Assembly: GCF_000559085.1 (NCBI RefSeq)
Contig: NZ_JALN02000001.1
Location: 3,658,001 to 3,722,000 of the forward strand
Source: Mycolicibacterium aromaticivorans JS19b1 = JCM 16368
Lineage (GTDB): Bacteria; Actinomycetota; Actinomycetes; Mycobacteriales; Mycobacteriaceae
Length of the DNA stretch: 64,000 bases
Direction of reading: 5' to 3'
This document shows, one piece after another, positions 36,835-47,610 of the stretch. Positions within the stretch are counted from its first letter, which is position 1; every line of letters begins with the position of its first letter. The notes under the pieces are model-generated. The model saw nothing but the letters and a program-made list of their open reading frames with translations. It searched no databases and was not told the DNA's origin. The translations under genes were made by a program, and so were the position numbers.

Positions 36835-38634
36835 ATGTTCGCCTTCCTGCCCGCGATTCCGGGCGCCGACGACCTCCGCGACGCGTTGCGGCGCATCGAC
36901 ACCGCCCGGCACCACGGTGTGCCCGACGGCTGCATCTTGGAGCTCGATCTGCAGACGGTGCCGCCGGAGTCCAGCGGCTTCGACCCGCTGACCTTCATCA
37001 CCGGCGGGGGCCGGACGATGCTGTTGCGCGATGCGGTCGCCGCGATCCATCACGCCGCAGACGATCCACGGGTGGCGGGACTGATTGCCCGAGTTCAGCT
37101 TTCGGCCGCCCCGGCCGGGCCGGTGCAGGAACTGCGGGCAGCCATCGCCGCCTTCACACAAGCCAAGCCGTCGCTGGCGTGGGCCGAAACGTACCCCGGC
37201 ACCCTGTCGTACTACCTGGCGTCGGCCTTCTCCGAAGTGTGGATGCAGCCGACAGGCACCGTCGGCCTGATCGGTTTCGCCACCAACGCACTGTTTCTGC
37301 GCGACGCCCTCGGCAAGGCGGGTATCGAGGCGCAGTTCGTGGCGCGCGGCCAATACAAGTCGGCAGCCAACCTGTTCACCCAGGACCACTACACCGACGC
37401 CCACCGCGAGGCCGATTCCCGGTTGATCGCCAGCCTGCACAGCCAGGTGTGGCAGGCCATCGCCGAGTCGCGGCACATCGACGTCGCGGCGGTTGACGAA
37501 TTGGCCAATCAGGCGCCGCTGCTGCGTGACGCCGCGGTCGACGGACACCTGGTCGACCGGATCGGCTTCCGCGACGAGGCGTACAGCCGGATCGCGGAAC
37601 TGACCGGCCGGGAAGGTGTTTCGCCGGAATCCGGTGACGCCGACTCGGCTGACGACGCCCCGCCGCGACTGTATCTGTCCCGCTATGCGCACGCCGGCAA
37701 GGGTGGTCCCGCGGTGCCGATGCCGTCGGTGCCGGGCCGTAAGAAGCGCCCGCGGATCGCGGTGGTCACCGTCGCCGGGTCGATCGTCAGCGGTCGCGGC
37801 GGCCCGCAGGGCCTGCCGATCGGGCGATCCAGCGCCGGCGGGGACACCATCGGCGCGGCACTGCGCGAGGTGGCCGCCGACGACGACATCGACGCCGTGG
37901 TCGTGCGGGTGGACAGTCCCGGCGGCGCGGTGACGGGCTCGGAGACGATCTGGCGGGAAGTGAAGCGCCTGCGGACCAAGGGCAAGCCGGTGGTGGCCTC
38001 GATGGGCGCGGTCGCCGCATCGGGCGGGTACTACGTCGCGATGGCCGCCGACGCCATCGTCGCGAACCCGGGCACCATCACCGGGTCGATCGGTGTGCTG
38101 ACCGGCAAGCTGGTGGCCCGGGGGCTGAAGGAGCGCCTGGGGGTCGGCTCGGACAGTGTGCGCACCAACGACAACGCCGACGCGTGGTCGGTCAATGCGC
38201 CGTTCACCCCGGAACAGCAGGCTCTCGTCGAGGCCGAGGCCGATCTGTTCTACACCGACTTCGTGCAGCGGGTGGCCGAGGCTCGGCACATGTCCGTCGA
38301 GGCGGTCGAGGCGGTGGCGCAGGGCCGGGTGTGGACCGGTGCCGATGCCCTCGAACACGGATTGGTCGACGAACTCGGCGGCCTGCGCGCGGCCGTACGA
38401 CGGGCCAAGGTGCTCGCCGGGATCGACGCCGACACCAAGGCCGAACTGGTCAGCTATCCCAGCTCGTCGTTGCGGGACTTCCTGCGCCCCAAGCCTTCGT
38501 CGCAGCCGGCCGCGGCCTCGCTGCCGGAGGCCATCGCGATGCTGATCGGCCGGTCCATCAGGGGAGCGGTCGATCAGAGCGAGCGTGCGCTGACCGGAAC
38601 CAGTGCGCTGTGGCTGGGAGACAGCGTCTTTTAG
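36835..38634 (+). CDS. sppA: Signal peptide peptidase SppA (67K type)
   Basis: The 599-residue S49 family serine/lysine protease consists of two tandem S49 domains. The general-base lysine is K175 in ARGQYKSAANLF in the first domain, and the nucleophilic serine is S396 in GAVAASGGYYVA in the second. DSPGG (about 360) and ITGSIGVLTGKL are further family markers. It would digest signal peptides left in the membrane. No clear N-terminal membrane anchor is visible. The gene diverges from the LLM oxidoreductase and matches the Rv0724 position between the spc genes and secY. Confidence 0.95.
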   Translation: MFAFLPAIPGADDLRDALRRIDTARHHGVPDGCILELDLQTVPPESSGFDPLTFITGGGRTMLLRDAVAAIHHAADDPRVAGLIARVQLSAAPAGPVQELRAAIAAFTQAKPSLAWAETYPGTLSYYLASAFSEVWMQPTGTVGLIGFATNALFLRDALGKAGIEAQFVARGQYKSAANLFTQDHYTDAHREADSRLIASLHSQVWQAIAESRHIDVAAVDELANQAPLLRDAAVDGHLVDRIGFRDEAYSRIAELTGREGVSPESGDADSADDAPPRLYLSRYAHAGKGGPAVPMPSVPGRKKRPRIAVVTVAGSIVSGRGGPQGLPIGRSSAGGDTIGAALREVAADDDIDAVVVRVDSPGGAVTGSETIWREVKRLRTKGKPVVASMGAVAASGGYYVAMAADAIVANPGTITGSIGVLTGKLVARGLKERLGVGSDSVRTNDNADAWSVNAPFTPEQQALVEAEADLFYTDFVQRVAEARHMSVEAVEAVAQGRVWTGADALEHGLVDELGGLRAAVRRAKVLAGIDADTKAELVSYPSSSLRDFLRPKPSSQPAAASLPEAIAMLIGRSIRGAVDQSERALTGTSALWLGDSVF

Positions 38635-38747
38635 CTGGGAATTGGCATCGCAAGTGCGGAAAGAATGGTGTCGCGGCGCGCCGCCCGCCCACTGTGCCAA
38701 TACTCTGTGCTGCTGTGTGGCGATCACCGGAGTGGCCGAAGGAGCCG

Positions 38748-40301
38748 GTGACGGCGCACCGTGAAATCGGTGTTCGACGACGTCCACTCGCCGTGGGCAG
38801 GGCGTTCGGCGCGTTCGCCGCGGTCGCAGTGCTGGGTGTGACCGGGTTGGGCTGGTCAGGGGTGAACCACGCCCTGGGCGGCATCATCACCTCTGATGCG
38901 CTGATCGGCGGTCCGACATCCGCCAGCGGCGCGCAAAACATCCTCATCATGGGATTGGACAGCCGCCTGGATCAGCATGGGCAGCCGCTGCCGAAGGACG
39001 TTTACGACGCACTGCATGCCGGTGACGAGACTGTCGGCGGGTACAACGCCAATGTGTTGATCGTGGTGCACATCCCGGCAGATGGTTCGCCGACCGCGGT
39101 TTCGATTCCGCGCGACGACTACGTCGACCTGGCCGGTTGTCCGACCGGCATGTGCCAGGGAAAGATCAAGCAGGCCTACGGCCTCGCCTACCAGCATGCG
39201 CTGAACGCGATCGATGCCGACTTCTCGCTCAGTAACTCACTGGATCCGCAGAGCAAGGAGCAACGGGGACGCGAGGCCGGCCGCAAAGCCGAGATAGCCA
39301 CGGTCCAAGAGCTATTGGGTGTGCCCATCGATCACTTCGTGGAGGTCACGCTGGGTGCGTTCTACGAGATCGCCAAAGCGGTCGCTCCTATCACGGTCTG
39401 CCTCAACGGGAACACCTCAGACGACTTCTCCGGAGCGGATTTTCGTCAGGGGGTCCAGCAACTCGACGCAGCTCAAGCGATGGCGTTCGTGCGGCAGCGC
39501 CGCGACGTCAACAACGCCGACTTCACCGACATGGACCGCACGAGGCGCCAGCAGGCCTTCATCGTGTCGCTGATCAGCGCATTGCGGCGCAGCGGTGACC
39601 TCGACAACCCGTTGACGCTGAACAAGCTACTCGACACGACGAAGCAAAACCTCGCGGTCGACGCCGATCTGGACCTGGCGGCGTTTGCGCAACGTGCTTC
39701 GGCCATGACCAAGCGCCCCCCGTCCATGTACACCCTTCCGATAACCGGCTTCGGTCAAGATCCTGCCGGGGAGGACGTCAATCTCATCGACGTGTCCGTG
39801 ATTCGGTCGATCGTCCACGATCTGTTTGCGTCCGGTGACGCGGCGCAGCCCACCTCGTCCACCGCCGCGCCGGCAGACGATCCCATGTACGGCACTGGAG
39901 CCACCCTGGACGTGGCGAATGCCTCCAGTTACGACGGCTTGGCAGCTCAACTCGAAAAGCTGTTCACCGCCAATGGTTTCGATACCGGGCGGGCCAGCAC
40001 GGCCGCCGCATTGTCGAATACCAGCGCCGTGGGCTACGGCGACGGAGTGGCGCGCGCGGGTAAAGCACTCGCGGCACAACTGAATTTGCCCGCCGCCGAA
40101 AACGATGCTCTGCCTGCGACCACTGTGCAATTGACGGTGGGAACGGATTTCCCGGCGAGTGAATATGTCGGCGACACGGCTCCCGCGGCCCCGGCAGCGG
40201 CCGCGGTATCCACCGTCTCAGCCACCGCAACGGGAACCGCGTCGCCGGCACCGACCGATCTCAGTCACATGACCGGAGAGTCGGTTCCCTGCGTGAAGTA
40301 G
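38748..40301 (+). CDS. LytR-CpsA-Psr (LCP) family protein with LytR_C domain
   Basis: This 517-residue single-pass membrane protein has an N-terminal transmembrane helix (FGAFAAVAVLGVTGLGWSGV), an extracytoplasmic LCP domain and, from about residue 380, a LytR_C domain with VANASSYDGLAAQLEKLFTA. LCP markers are NILIMGLDSR, NANVLIVVHIPADG, AVSIPRDDYV, QAMAFVRQRRDVNNADFTDMDRTRRQQ (in part, Arg/Asp catalytic set). LCP proteins such as Lcp1 ligate arabinogalactan to peptidoglycan. The start is uncertain: GTG 38748 (GAAGGAG very close upstream) or GTG 38715. A Ser/Ala/Thr-rich tail precedes the C-terminus. Confidence 0.9.
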   Translation: MTAHREIGVRRRPLAVGRAFGAFAAVAVLGVTGLGWSGVNHALGGIITSDALIGGPTSASGAQNILIMGLDSRLDQHGQPLPKDVYDALHAGDETVGGYNANVLIVVHIPADGSPTAVSIPRDDYVDLAGCPTGMCQGKIKQAYGLAYQHALNAIDADFSLSNSLDPQSKEQRGREAGRKAEIATVQELLGVPIDHFVEVTLGAFYEIAKAVAPITVCLNGNTSDDFSGADFRQGVQQLDAAQAMAFVRQRRDVNNADFTDMDRTRRQQAFIVSLISALRRSGDLDNPLTLNKLLDTTKQNLAVDADLDLAAFAQRASAMTKRPPSMYTLPITGFGQDPAGEDVNLIDVSVIRSIVHDLFASGDAAQPTSSTAAPADDPMYGTGATLDVANASSYDGLAAQLEKLFTANGFDTGRASTAAALSNTSAVGYGDGVARAGKALAAQLNLPAAENDALPATTVQLTVGTDFPASEYVGDTAPAAPAAAAVSTVSATATGTASPAPTDLSHMTGESVPCVK

Positions 40302-40319
40302 CGCAGGCCTAGTGGGCTT

Positions 40320-41234
40320 CTACCCCAGAGTGGCGCTGACGTAGACGATCTCGCCGAACGGGTCGTTGTCGTCCCGTTCCGGCCGGGCCGGCAGTCCGAG
40401 CCGGCGGAACAGCTCCTCGTCGGCCACCCCGGTGACGTCCCACCCCTTCCCGGTGAGGTACTCCATCACGTGGCTGCGCGGGCCGGCGTAGACCAGCGAT
40501 CCCATGTCGATGTCCAGCCCCTGATCACGGGCCTGGGCTGTCATCGCCGTCCCCTTCGACGGGTCGAAATCCATGATCCCGGGCACGAATTCGGTGGCCA
40601 CCGCGCTGCCGGGCGCACTCAACTCGGTGATCGTGTCGAACAACCGGTCCTGAGCATCGGACGGCAGATAGACCAGCAGGCCCTCGGCCAGCCACGCGGT
40701 GGGCAGGTTCGGATCGAACCCGGCGGCGCGCAGCGCTGCGGGCCAGTCCTCGCGCAGATCGATGCCGACAGTGTGGCGCTGCGCCGGGGGCTGCGCACCG
40801 AGCTCGTTGAACACGCCGGTCTTGAATGCGATGACGTCGGGCTGATCGATCTCGAACACCACGGTGCCCGACGGCCACGGCAACCGGTATGCGCGCGCGT
40901 CCAGGCCGGATGCCAGGATCACGACCTGCCGTATGCCGGTGTCCGTCGCGGACATGAAGTAGTCGTCGAAGAACTTGGCCCGCACGCCCATTGCGTCGAT
41001 CATCGACTGCACACGTTCGGGCGCGAGGTCGCCGAACGCCGAGGTGTCGAGTTCGCCGTCGATCATCTTGATGAAGAAGTCGATGCCGACCGCACGAACA
41101 AGCGGATCGGCGAACGGGTCGTTGACGAGTTGGCGCGGGTCCTTGGTGGCCAGTGCGCGGCCGGCGGCCACGGCTGTCGCGGTGGCGCCGACGCTGGAGG
41201 TCAGGTCCCAGCTGTCGTCATCGGTGCGTGTCAT
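40320..41234 (-). CDS. SAM-dependent methyltransferase, TIGR00027 family (copy 4 in transcription order)
   Basis: This 304-residue protein belongs to the large mycobacterial family of putative S-adenosylmethionine methyltransferases related to leucine carboxyl methyltransferases. Conserved parts are [20 protein letters not shown], the SAM motif [32 protein letters not shown] and [20 protein letters not shown]. It is the most downstream of four tandem paralogues. The ATG at 41234 overlaps the stop of the previous copy (TGATG). Substrate unknown. Confidence 0.93.
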   Translation of the reverse strand: MTRTDDDSWDLTSSVGATATAVAAGRALATKDPRQLVNDPFADPLVRAVGIDFFIKMIDGELDTSAFGDLAPERVQSMIDAMGVRAKFFDDYFMSATDTGIRQVVILASGLDARAYRLPWPSGTVVFEIDQPDVIAFKTGVFNELGAQPPAQRHTVGIDLREDWPAALRAAGFDPNLPTAWLAEGLLVYLPSDAQDRLFDTITELSAPGSAVATEFVPGIMDFDPSKGTAMTAQARDQGLDIDMGSLVYAGPRSHVMEYLTGKGWDVTGVADEELFRRLGLPARPERDDNDPFGEIVYVSATLG

Positions 41235-42160
41235 CACTGCTCCTGTGTTCGGGTGGCGGTCAGGTAACCGGTGCTGTCGCTGAACTGCACCAGTGTTTCG
41301 TCGTCGGGCATGTCAAAGCCGTTGGCGGCGTAAGACTCCCGGGTGCTCACCGTGCTGATGCGCCACCCGCGTTCGGTCAGGTAGTCGGTCACCGAGTTGC
41401 GCTCGCCGTCGTAGAACAGGGCGGGCAGATCGATGTCGGAGCCGATCTGTGCCGAGTACTTCTTGAACCGCTCGCGCCAGCTGTCCGGCAGTGTCATTCC
41501 CGCGGCCATGAATTCGGTGGCGAAGCGGCTCCCCGGTGCCGACATCGCGGTGACGTTGTCCAGCAATCGGTCCTGCGCCTCGGGGGGTAGATAGATCAAC
41601 AACCCTTCGGCGATCCACGCCGTCGGTTGGGTGACGTCGAAACCGTGCTCCCGCAACGCAGCCGGCCAGTCGTCGCGGAGATCGACGGCGACGGTGCGAC
41701 GATCGGCGGTGGGCGAGACGCCCAAGTCGGCCATCACGCGGGTCTTGAATTCGATGACCTGAGGCTGGTCCAACTCGAACACCACCGAGCCGGCCGGCCA
41801 GCTCATCCGGTAGGCGCGGGTGTCCAGGCCCGAGGCCAGGATGACGGCCTGGGTGATGCCGTCGCGGGCGGCGTTGGTGAATACGTCGTCGAAAAACCTT
41901 GTGCGCACCGCGATCTGCTCGGTCATCCGGCGGCGGTTGAGCATCGGATCGTCCTCGATGTTGGCCTCGCCGTTGGCGACCCGGATGAGGGACTCCACGC
42001 CGACGGCCTTGACGAGGGCGTCGGCGTACGGGTCGTGGATGAGGGCGTCCGGGCCGCGGGAGGCCAGTGCGCGCGACGCCGCCACCGATGTCGCGGTGGC
42101 GCCGACGCTGGACGCCAGGTCCCAAGTGTCGCCGTCGTAGCGGGTGTTTGTCTGGCTCAT
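41234..42160 (-). CDS. SAM-dependent methyltransferase, TIGR00027 family (copy 3)
   Basis: The 308-residue paralogue has [54 protein letters not shown] and [20 protein letters not shown]. It has diverged more than the other copies in the C-terminal half ([20 protein letters not shown]). Four bases separate it from the upstream copy and its stop overlaps the downstream start, so the array is a polycistron. Confidence 0.93.
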   Translation of the reverse strand: MSQTNTRYDGDTWDLASSVGATATSVAASRALASRGPDALIHDPYADALVKAVGVESLIRVANGEANIEDDPMLNRRRMTEQIAVRTRFFDDVFTNAARDGITQAVILASGLDTRAYRMSWPAGSVVFELDQPQVIEFKTRVMADLGVSPTADRRTVAVDLRDDWPAALREHGFDVTQPTAWIAEGLLIYLPPEAQDRLLDNVTAMSAPGSRFATEFMAAGMTLPDSWRERFKKYSAQIGSDIDLPALFYDGERNSVTDYLTERGWRISTVSTRESYAANGFDMPDDETLVQFSDSTGYLTATRTQEQ

Positions 42161-42164
42161 GGTG

Positions 42165-43070
42165 TTACTTCCGGATTGCGGTGACGGACACGGAGTTCCG
42201 CAGTGATTCGGTCAGGGTGGTCTCGGGGAAGGGCCGTCCGTACGCGGCGAACAGGTCTGCGCGCGCCTGGGAGCCGACCTGCCAGCCCTGCCGTTCGAGG
42301 TAGCCGATGACGGGGTTGCGTTCCCCGTCGTAGAACAGGTCGGACATGTTGATGTCCAGGCCTCGTTCGCGCCATTGGTCGCTGATCGCCTTGGAACGGT
42401 CCGCCAGACCGCGGCCGCCGTCCGGGTGGTATTCGGTGGCGATCCGGCTGCCCGGCGCGGACAGCGCGGTGATGTTGTCGAACAACCGGTCCTGGGCCTC
42501 CGGCGGCAGATACACCAGCAGGCCTTCGGCGCTCCACGCAGTCGCCTCGGTGTCGTCGAATCCGTTGGCCCGCAACGCTGCCGGCCAATCCTCACGCAGG
42601 TCGACGCTGACCGTGCGCAGCTCGGCGGTGGGGGAGGCACCGAGCGCGGCCAGCGTCTCGGTCTTGAAGTCGATGACCTGCGGCTGATCGATCTCGTAGA
42701 CCACGGTGCCTGCCGGCCAGTGCAGCCGATACGACCGGGAGTCCAAGCCGGAGGCCAGAATGACCGCCTGCCGCACGCCGGCGGCGGCCGCATTCAGGAA
42801 GAACTCGTCGAAGAAGCGGGTTCGCACCGCCATCACATCGGTCATCACCCGGGCAGTCTCGGCACCGTCCATGGCTGCCATGTCGATGTCCCCGTCGACC
42901 ATCTTCGTGAAGACGTCGATCCCGACGGCGCGGACCAGAGGGGCGGCGAAGGGGTCGTCGATCAGCGCGTTCTCTTCGCGGCTGGCCACCGCGCGGGCGG
43001 CGGCCACCATGGTGGCGGTGGTGCCGACGCTGGTGGCCAGGTCCCAGGAGTCGGAGTCGCTGCGGCTCAT
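42165..43070 (-). CDS. SAM-dependent methyltransferase, TIGR00027 family (copy 2)
   Basis: The 301-residue paralogue has [60 protein letters not shown] and [20 protein letters not shown]. The ATG at 43070 overlaps the stop of copy 1 (ATGA). Closest by eye to copy 1. Confidence 0.93.
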   Translation of the reverse strand: MSRSDSDSWDLATSVGTTATMVAAARAVASREENALIDDPFAAPLVRAVGIDVFTKMVDGDIDMAAMDGAETARVMTDVMAVRTRFFDEFFLNAAAAGVRQAVILASGLDSRSYRLHWPAGTVVYEIDQPQVIDFKTETLAALGASPTAELRTVSVDLREDWPAALRANGFDDTEATAWSAEGLLVYLPPEAQDRLFDNITALSAPGSRIATEYHPDGGRGLADRSKAISDQWRERGLDINMSDLFYDGERNPVIGYLERQGWQVGSQARADLFAAYGRPFPETTLTESLRNSVSVTAIRK

Positions 43071-43987
43071 CGGGCGCCGCCGTAGATGGCGCTGAGGTAG
43101 TAGAGCTTGCCCATCGGCTCGTCGTCATCGAACGTCCCGCGCCGGCCCGCGGCGAGCAGGTCGTTGACCGGTGAGCGGTCGACCTGCCAACCGTGGTCGG
43201 TCAGGTAGTCGCTGGCATCGTTGCGCTCGCCCAGGTAGACCAGTGAGCCGAAGTCGAGGTCGAAGCCGTTGTCGCGCCAGTGCGCAGAGATGGTTTCCAT
43301 CTTTTCGCGCGACTCTTCCTGTTCCTCGGGATTCGACGGCGGCGCGGTGTCGATGGCCACCCGGCTCCCGGGAGCGGACAGCTCGGTGACGGTGTCCAGC
43401 AGACGGTCCTGTGCGTCCGGCGGCAGGTAGCCCAGCAGGCCTTCGGCGCTCCACGCGGTGGGCGCCTGCTGGTCGAAGCCTGCCTCGCGTAGCGCGGTGG
43501 CCCAGTCGTTGCGCAGATCCATCGCCACCGGCCTGCGGTCACACGTCGGCTCGGCGCCCTGCTCGGCCAGCGTCTCGGTCTTGAATGCGATGACGTCGGG
43601 CTGGTCGATCTCGTAGACGACCATGCCGGCCGGCCAGTCCAGGCGGTAGGCACGCGAGTCGAGACCGGAGGCGAGGATGACGACCTGACGGACACCGGCC
43701 TCAGCGGCGCTCAGGAAGAACTCGTCGAAGAACTTCGTGCGCACCGCCATGTTGTCGGTCATCCGCGTGACGCCCATGGCGCTCTGGTCGTCCGGCGTGG
43801 GCAGGTCGCCGGTGGCCATCTTGGTGAAGAAGTCGATGCCGACGGCGCGCACCAGGGGTTCGGCGAACGGGTCGTCGATCAACGGGTCGTGCTCCCGGCT
43901 CGCCGCGGCGCGGGCGGCGGCGACCAGAGTCGCGGTGGCACCCACGCTGGAGGCCAGGTCCCAGGTGTCGTTGTCGGTACGCGTCAT
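43067..43987 (-). CDS. SAM-dependent methyltransferase, TIGR00027 family (copy 1, promoter-proximal)
   Basis: The 306-residue paralogue, first in the leftward operon, has [60 protein letters not shown] and [20 protein letters not shown]. Upstream, on the minus strand, CTAAGTATAAGG (44010-44021) could provide the -10 region. Four consecutive copies suggest recent local duplication; M. tuberculosis has related genes in the same place (Rv0725c-Rv0731c area). Confidence 0.93.
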   Translation of the reverse strand: MTRTDNDTWDLASSVGATATLVAAARAAASREHDPLIDDPFAEPLVRAVGIDFFTKMATGDLPTPDDQSAMGVTRMTDNMAVRTKFFDEFFLSAAEAGVRQVVILASGLDSRAYRLDWPAGMVVYEIDQPDVIAFKTETLAEQGAEPTCDRRPVAMDLRNDWATALREAGFDQQAPTAWSAEGLLGYLPPDAQDRLLDTVTELSAPGSRVAIDTAPPSNPEEQEESREKMETISAHWRDNGFDLDFGSLVYLGERNDASDYLTDHGWQVDRSPVNDLLAAGRRGTFDDDEPMGKLYYLSAIYGGAR

Positions 43988-44271
43988 CGTTTGACCCTCA
44001 CTGCCGCCCCTTATACTTAGCCGAGTTAACCACTATCGACTGTACGTTGTTCCCGCTGTGTGATTCCTGGGCGCGCAGCGGCCGGCGGTGGCACTGATCC
44101 GCGGATTCCCGCCCTGCCTGGGCCAACTGTTACTCTCGTAGACTGTTTGAGCGAGCGGTGCCGCAGGCGGAAATCGTGGCGGCGATCGGCGCAAGGCAGG
44201 ATTACCCGAACGCTGGCCAGGCCAGCCCCATTGGCACGCTGTGACTCACGTCCGGCTGCCCAGGAGGAAGA
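43988..44271. other. Divergent intergenic region, methyltransferases / secY
   Basis: This 284-bp region holds no gene. On the plus strand TAGACT at 44139-44144 could be the secY -10, but I see no good -35. On the minus strand the sequence around 44010-44021 is the AT-rich candidate for the methyltransferase operon. An AGGAGG site at 44262-44268 serves secY. Confidence 0.4.
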
Positions 44272-45597
44272 GTGCTCTCGGCTTTCATCTCTTCGCTCAG
44301 GACGGCCGACCTGAGGCGAAAGATCCTGTTCACGTTGGGTGTTGTGATCCTGTACCGGGTCGGCGCCTCGCTGCCGTCCCCCGGGGTCAACTACAAGAAC
44401 GTCCACCAGTGCATCGAGCAGGTGAGCGGTGGTGCCGGAGGGCAGATCTATTCGCTGATCAACCTGTTCTCCGGCGGTGCGCTGCTGCAGCTGACGGTGT
44501 TCGCGGTGGGCGTCATGCCCTACATCACCGCCAGCATCATCGTGCAGCTGCTCACGGTGGTCATCCCGCGTTTCGAACAGCTGCGCAAGGAGGGTCAGGC
44601 CGGCCAGGCCAAGATGACCCAGTACACGCGCTACCTGGCGATCGCGTTGGCGATCCTGCAGGCCACCAGCATTGTGGCCCTGGCCGCCAATGGCGGCCTG
44701 CTGCAGGGCTGCACCCTGGACATCCTGCAGAGCCAGAGCATTTTCTCGCTGATCATCATCGTTATGGTGATGACCGCGGGCGCCGCGCTGGTCATGTGGA
44801 TGGGCGAACTGGTCACCGAGCGGGGTGTCGGCAACGGCATGTCGCTGCTGATCTTCGCCGGTATCGCAGCCCGCATCCCCGCTGAGGGCAAGAGCATTCT
44901 GGACAGCCGTGGCGGCCTGATCTTCGCCGCGGTCTGTGCGGCGGCTCTGCTGATCATCATCGGCGTCGTGTTCGTCGAGCAGGGCCAGCGCCGCATCCCG
45001 GTGCAGTACGCCAAGCGGATGGTGGGCCGGCGCATGTACGGCGGCACGTCGACTTATCTGCCGCTGAAGGTCAACCAGGCCGGCGTCATCCCGGTCATCT
45101 TCGCGTCGTCGCTGATCTACATCCCGCACCTGATCACCCAGCTGATCCAGAGCGGGCGCACCACCCCGAGCAACGGTTGGTGGGACCGCTTCGTCGCCAA
45201 CTACCTGACGAATCCGGCTGACCCCGTTTATATCGGCATCTACTTCGGGCTGATCATCTTCTTCACCTATTTCTATGTCTCGATCACGTTCAACCCCGAC
45301 GAACGTGCCGACGAGATGAAGAAGTTCGGCGGCTTCATCCCGGGCATCCGACCGGGCAAGCCGACCGCTGACTACCTGCGGTACGTGCTGAACAGGATCA
45401 CCCTGCCCGGCTCGATCTACCTGGGTGTGATCGCCGTCCTGCCGAACGTCTTCCTGCAGATGGGCAATAGCGGTGGCGTCCAGAACCTGCCGTTCGGCGG
45501 TACCGCGGTTCTGATCATGATCGGTGTCGGTTTGGATACGGTCAAACAGATCGAGAGCCAGCTCATGCAGCGCAACTACGAAGGGTTCCTGAAGTGA
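44272..45597 (+). CDS. secY: Preprotein translocase subunit SecY
   Basis: The 441-residue ten-helix channel protein of the Sec translocon begins [20 protein letters not shown]. It includes the plug and lateral-gate segments, [27 protein letters not shown], the cytosolic loop [20 protein letters not shown] and the C-terminal loop [20 protein letters not shown]. The GTG at 44272 follows AGGAGGAAGA. The stop overlaps the adk GTG (GTGA), a conserved coupling. Confidence 0.98.
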   Translation: MLSAFISSLRTADLRRKILFTLGVVILYRVGASLPSPGVNYKNVHQCIEQVSGGAGGQIYSLINLFSGGALLQLTVFAVGVMPYITASIIVQLLTVVIPRFEQLRKEGQAGQAKMTQYTRYLAIALAILQATSIVALAANGGLLQGCTLDILQSQSIFSLIIIVMVMTAGAALVMWMGELVTERGVGNGMSLLIFAGIAARIPAEGKSILDSRGGLIFAAVCAAALLIIIGVVFVEQGQRRIPVQYAKRMVGRRMYGGTSTYLPLKVNQAGVIPVIFASSLIYIPHLITQLIQSGRTTPSNGWWDRFVANYLTNPADPVYIGIYFGLIIFFTYFYVSITFNPDERADEMKKFGGFIPGIRPGKPTADYLRYVLNRITLPGSIYLGVIAVLPNVFLQMGNSGGVQNLPFGGTAVLIMIGVGLDTVKQIESQLMQRNYEGFLK

Positions 45598-46139
45598 GAA
45601 TCGTTCTGTTGGGACCGCCGGGCGCGGGCAAGGGAACTCAGGCAGTCAAGCTGGCGGACAAGCTCGGGGTGCCGCAGATCTCCACCGGTGACTTGTTCCG
45701 GCACAACATCAGCACCGGCACCGAGCTGGGGCTGGAGGCCAAGAAGTACCTCGACGCCGGTGACCTGGTTCCGGCCACACTGACCAACGCGCTGGTCGAC
45801 GACCGGCTCAACGACGCGGATGTGGCCGGCGGCTTCATCCTCGACGGCTTCCCCCGATCGGTCGAGCAGGCCGAGGCGCTCAAGCAGATGCTGGCCAAGC
45901 GCGACTTGTTGCTCGACGCCGTGCTCGAGTTCCGGGTGCCCGAGGACGAACTGGTCGAGCGGCTCAAGGGCCGTGGCCGTGCCGACGACACCGAGGACGT
46001 CATCCGCAACCGGTTCAAGGTGTACCGCGACGAGACCGCGCCGCTGCTCGACTATTACCAGGACGAGCTCAAGACCGTCGACGCCGTCGGCAGCCTCGAT
46101 GAGGTGTTCGCCCGGGCGCTGCACGCACTCGGTCGCTGA
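45594..46139 (+). CDS. adk: Adenylate kinase
   Basis: The 181-residue adenylate kinase (ATP + AMP to 2 ADP) has the P-loop [13 protein letters not shown] at the N-terminus, ISTGDLFR and [17 protein letters not shown]. The short LID ([15 protein letters not shown]) lacks the zinc cysteines, as in the short actinobacterial form. GTG start overlapping the secY stop. Confidence 0.98.
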   Translation: MRIVLLGPPGAGKGTQAVKLADKLGVPQISTGDLFRHNISTGTELGLEAKKYLDAGDLVPATLTNALVDDRLNDADVAGGFILDGFPRSVEQAEALKQMLAKRDLLLDAVLEFRVPEDELVERLKGRGRADDTEDVIRNRFKVYRDETAPLLDYYQDELKTVDAVGSLDEVFARALHALGR

Positions 46140-46145
46140 ATTTCG

Positions 46146-46943
46146 ATGGTTTCTCTGCCTGGGCTGCGCAACCGCAAGACCGTTCCCGCCCGCACGCCGG
46201 GTGAGCTGGACGCGATGGCCGCTGCCGGCGCCGTCGTGGCGGCAGCGCTACGCGCCGTCCAGGCGGCCGCCGCTCCCGGGGTCTCGACCAAGGACCTCGA
46301 CGACGTCGCCGAATCGGTGATCCGGCAGGCCAACGGCATTCCGTCGTTCCTCGGCTATCACGGTTATCCGGCCAGCATCTGCTCGTCGGTCAATGACCGT
46401 GTGGTGCATGGCATTCCGATGGCTGACGAGAAACTTGCCGCCGGCGACCTGGTGTCGATCGACTGCGGTGCGATCATCGAAGGCTGGCATGGCGATGCCG
46501 CTGTCACGTTCGGGATCGGCACCCTGATCGCGATGGACGAGGCACTCTCGGCGGCGACCAAGCAGTCGATGGAAGCCGGTATCGCGGCGATGATCCCCGG
46601 CAACCGGCTCACCGACGTGTCGCACGCCATCGAGACCGGCACCCGCGCCGCCGAACGGACCTACGGCCGCCGATTCGGCATCGTCGCGGGCTATGGCGGG
46701 CACGGCATCGGCCGGGCCATGCACATGGACCCGTTCCTGCCCAACGAGGGCGAGCCCGGCCGCGGGCCCACGCTGATCGCCGGATCGGTGCTCGCGATCG
46801 AACCGATGCTGACGCTGGGCACCACCAAGACCCGGATCCTGGCCGACGAGTGGACCGTCGTCACCGCCGACGGGTCCCGCGCCGCCCACTGGGAACACAC
46901 CGTCGCCGTCACCGACGACGGCCCGCGCATCCTCACTGTGTGA
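46146..46943 (+). CDS. map: Methionine aminopeptidase, type I
   Basis: This 265-residue metallopeptidase removes N-terminal methionine from nascent proteins. Metal ligands lie in [20 protein letters not shown] (two Asp), the catalytic His in [19 protein letters not shown], and Glu residues in VLAIEPMLT and [12 protein letters not shown]. It lacks the N-terminal SH3-binding extension, so it corresponds to the mapA-type gene in the secY operon. The start is 6 bp after the adk stop. Confidence 0.96.
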   Translation: MVSLPGLRNRKTVPARTPGELDAMAAAGAVVAAALRAVQAAAAPGVSTKDLDDVAESVIRQANGIPSFLGYHGYPASICSSVNDRVVHGIPMADEKLAAGDLVSIDCGAIIEGWHGDAAVTFGIGTLIAMDEALSAATKQSMEAGIAAMIPGNRLTDVSHAIETGTRAAERTYGRRFGIVAGYGGHGIGRAMHMDPFLPNEGEPGRGPTLIAGSVLAIEPMLTLGTTKTRILADEWTVVTADGSRAAHWEHTVAVTDDGPRILTV

Positions 46944-47048
46944 TCTGTGGTGATCTGCGCCGAGACCGCCACCATGGCTGGTGATCGGCCCGGACCGCGG
47001 CCCTGAGATCGATGTCGCGGCTGGACGCCCGGCGCCGAGCGCACACTG

Positions 47049-47076
47049 TGAACCGAACACCCGCCGGTTACGTGTA
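47049..47076 (+). promoter_or_regulatory. Probable SigL-dependent autoregulatory promoter
   Basis: TGAACC (47049-47054), a 16-bp spacer and CGTGTA (47071-47076) agree with the published SigL consensus (TGAACC, about 16-18 bp, CGTGT). They sit 18 bp upstream of the sigL ATG, just after map. The match implies that SigL drives its own operon. Confidence 0.75.
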
Positions 47077-47094
47077 TCAGCCGGGAGGTTGACC

Positions 47095-47610
47095 ATGGAC
47101 GACCCGGAGGCGGCGTTGGTTCGGGTGCTCTACGAGGAGCACGCGGCTGCGCTGTGGCGCTATGCGCTGCGGCTGACCGGTGATCCGGCCCGCGCGGAGG
47201 ACGTGGTCCAGGAGACCCTGCTGCGAGCCTGGCAGCATCCGGAGGTCGCCGGCGACGCCGAGCGCTCCGCACGGGCGTGGCTGTTCACGGTGGCTCGCAA
47301 CATGATCATCGACGAACGCCGCAGCGCCCGCTTCCGGCGGGAGACCGACTCGCTGAACACCGAGGGGGCGCCGGAGCCCGCAGGGCCTGACGAGGTCAAC
47401 AGCGCGCTCGACCGGCTGCTGATCGGCGATGGGCTGGCGCAACTGTCGCCCGATCATCGCGCCGTGGTTCGCCGTTCCTACTATCTTGGCTGGACCACAG
47501 CGCAGATCGCGGCGGACCTCCAGATCGCCGAGGGGACGGTGAAGTCGCGGCTGCACTACGCGGTGCGCGCGCTTCGGCTGACGTTGCAGGAGATGGGGGT
47601 GACCCGGTGA
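47095..47610 (+). CDS. sigL: ECF sigma factor SigL
   Basis: The 171-residue ECF sigma factor has region 2 EHAAALWRYALRLTGDPARAEDVVQETLLRAW (in part) and WLFTVARNMIIDERRS. Region 4 is LAQLSPDHRAVVRRSYYLGWTTAQIAADLQIAEGTVKSRLHYAVRALRL (in part). The ATG at 47095 is preceded by GGGAGG. Its stop overlaps the rslA GTG. In mycobacteria SigL controls cell-envelope and thiol-related genes and is held by the zinc anti-sigma factor RslA encoded next. Confidence 0.95.
   Translation: MDDPEAALVRVLYEEHAAALWRYALRLTGDPARAEDVVQETLLRAWQHPEVAGDAERSARAWLFTVARNMIIDERRSARFRRETDSLNTEGAPEPAGPDEVNSALDRLLIGDGLAQLSPDHRAVVRRSYYLGWTTAQIAADLQIAEGTVKSRLHYAVRALRLTLQEMGVTR

Noticed and set aside
36777..37001. N-terminal extension of the LLM oxidoreductase to 37001
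   Set aside because: The upstream frame is antisense to the start of sppA and shows no homology; family sequence begins RYSISIPQF at the GTG at 36776.
46981..47094. Extended SigL N-terminus from position 46981
   Set aside because: The frame is open, but it contains the SigL promoter and lacks conservation; the ATG at 47095 has a proper ribosome site.
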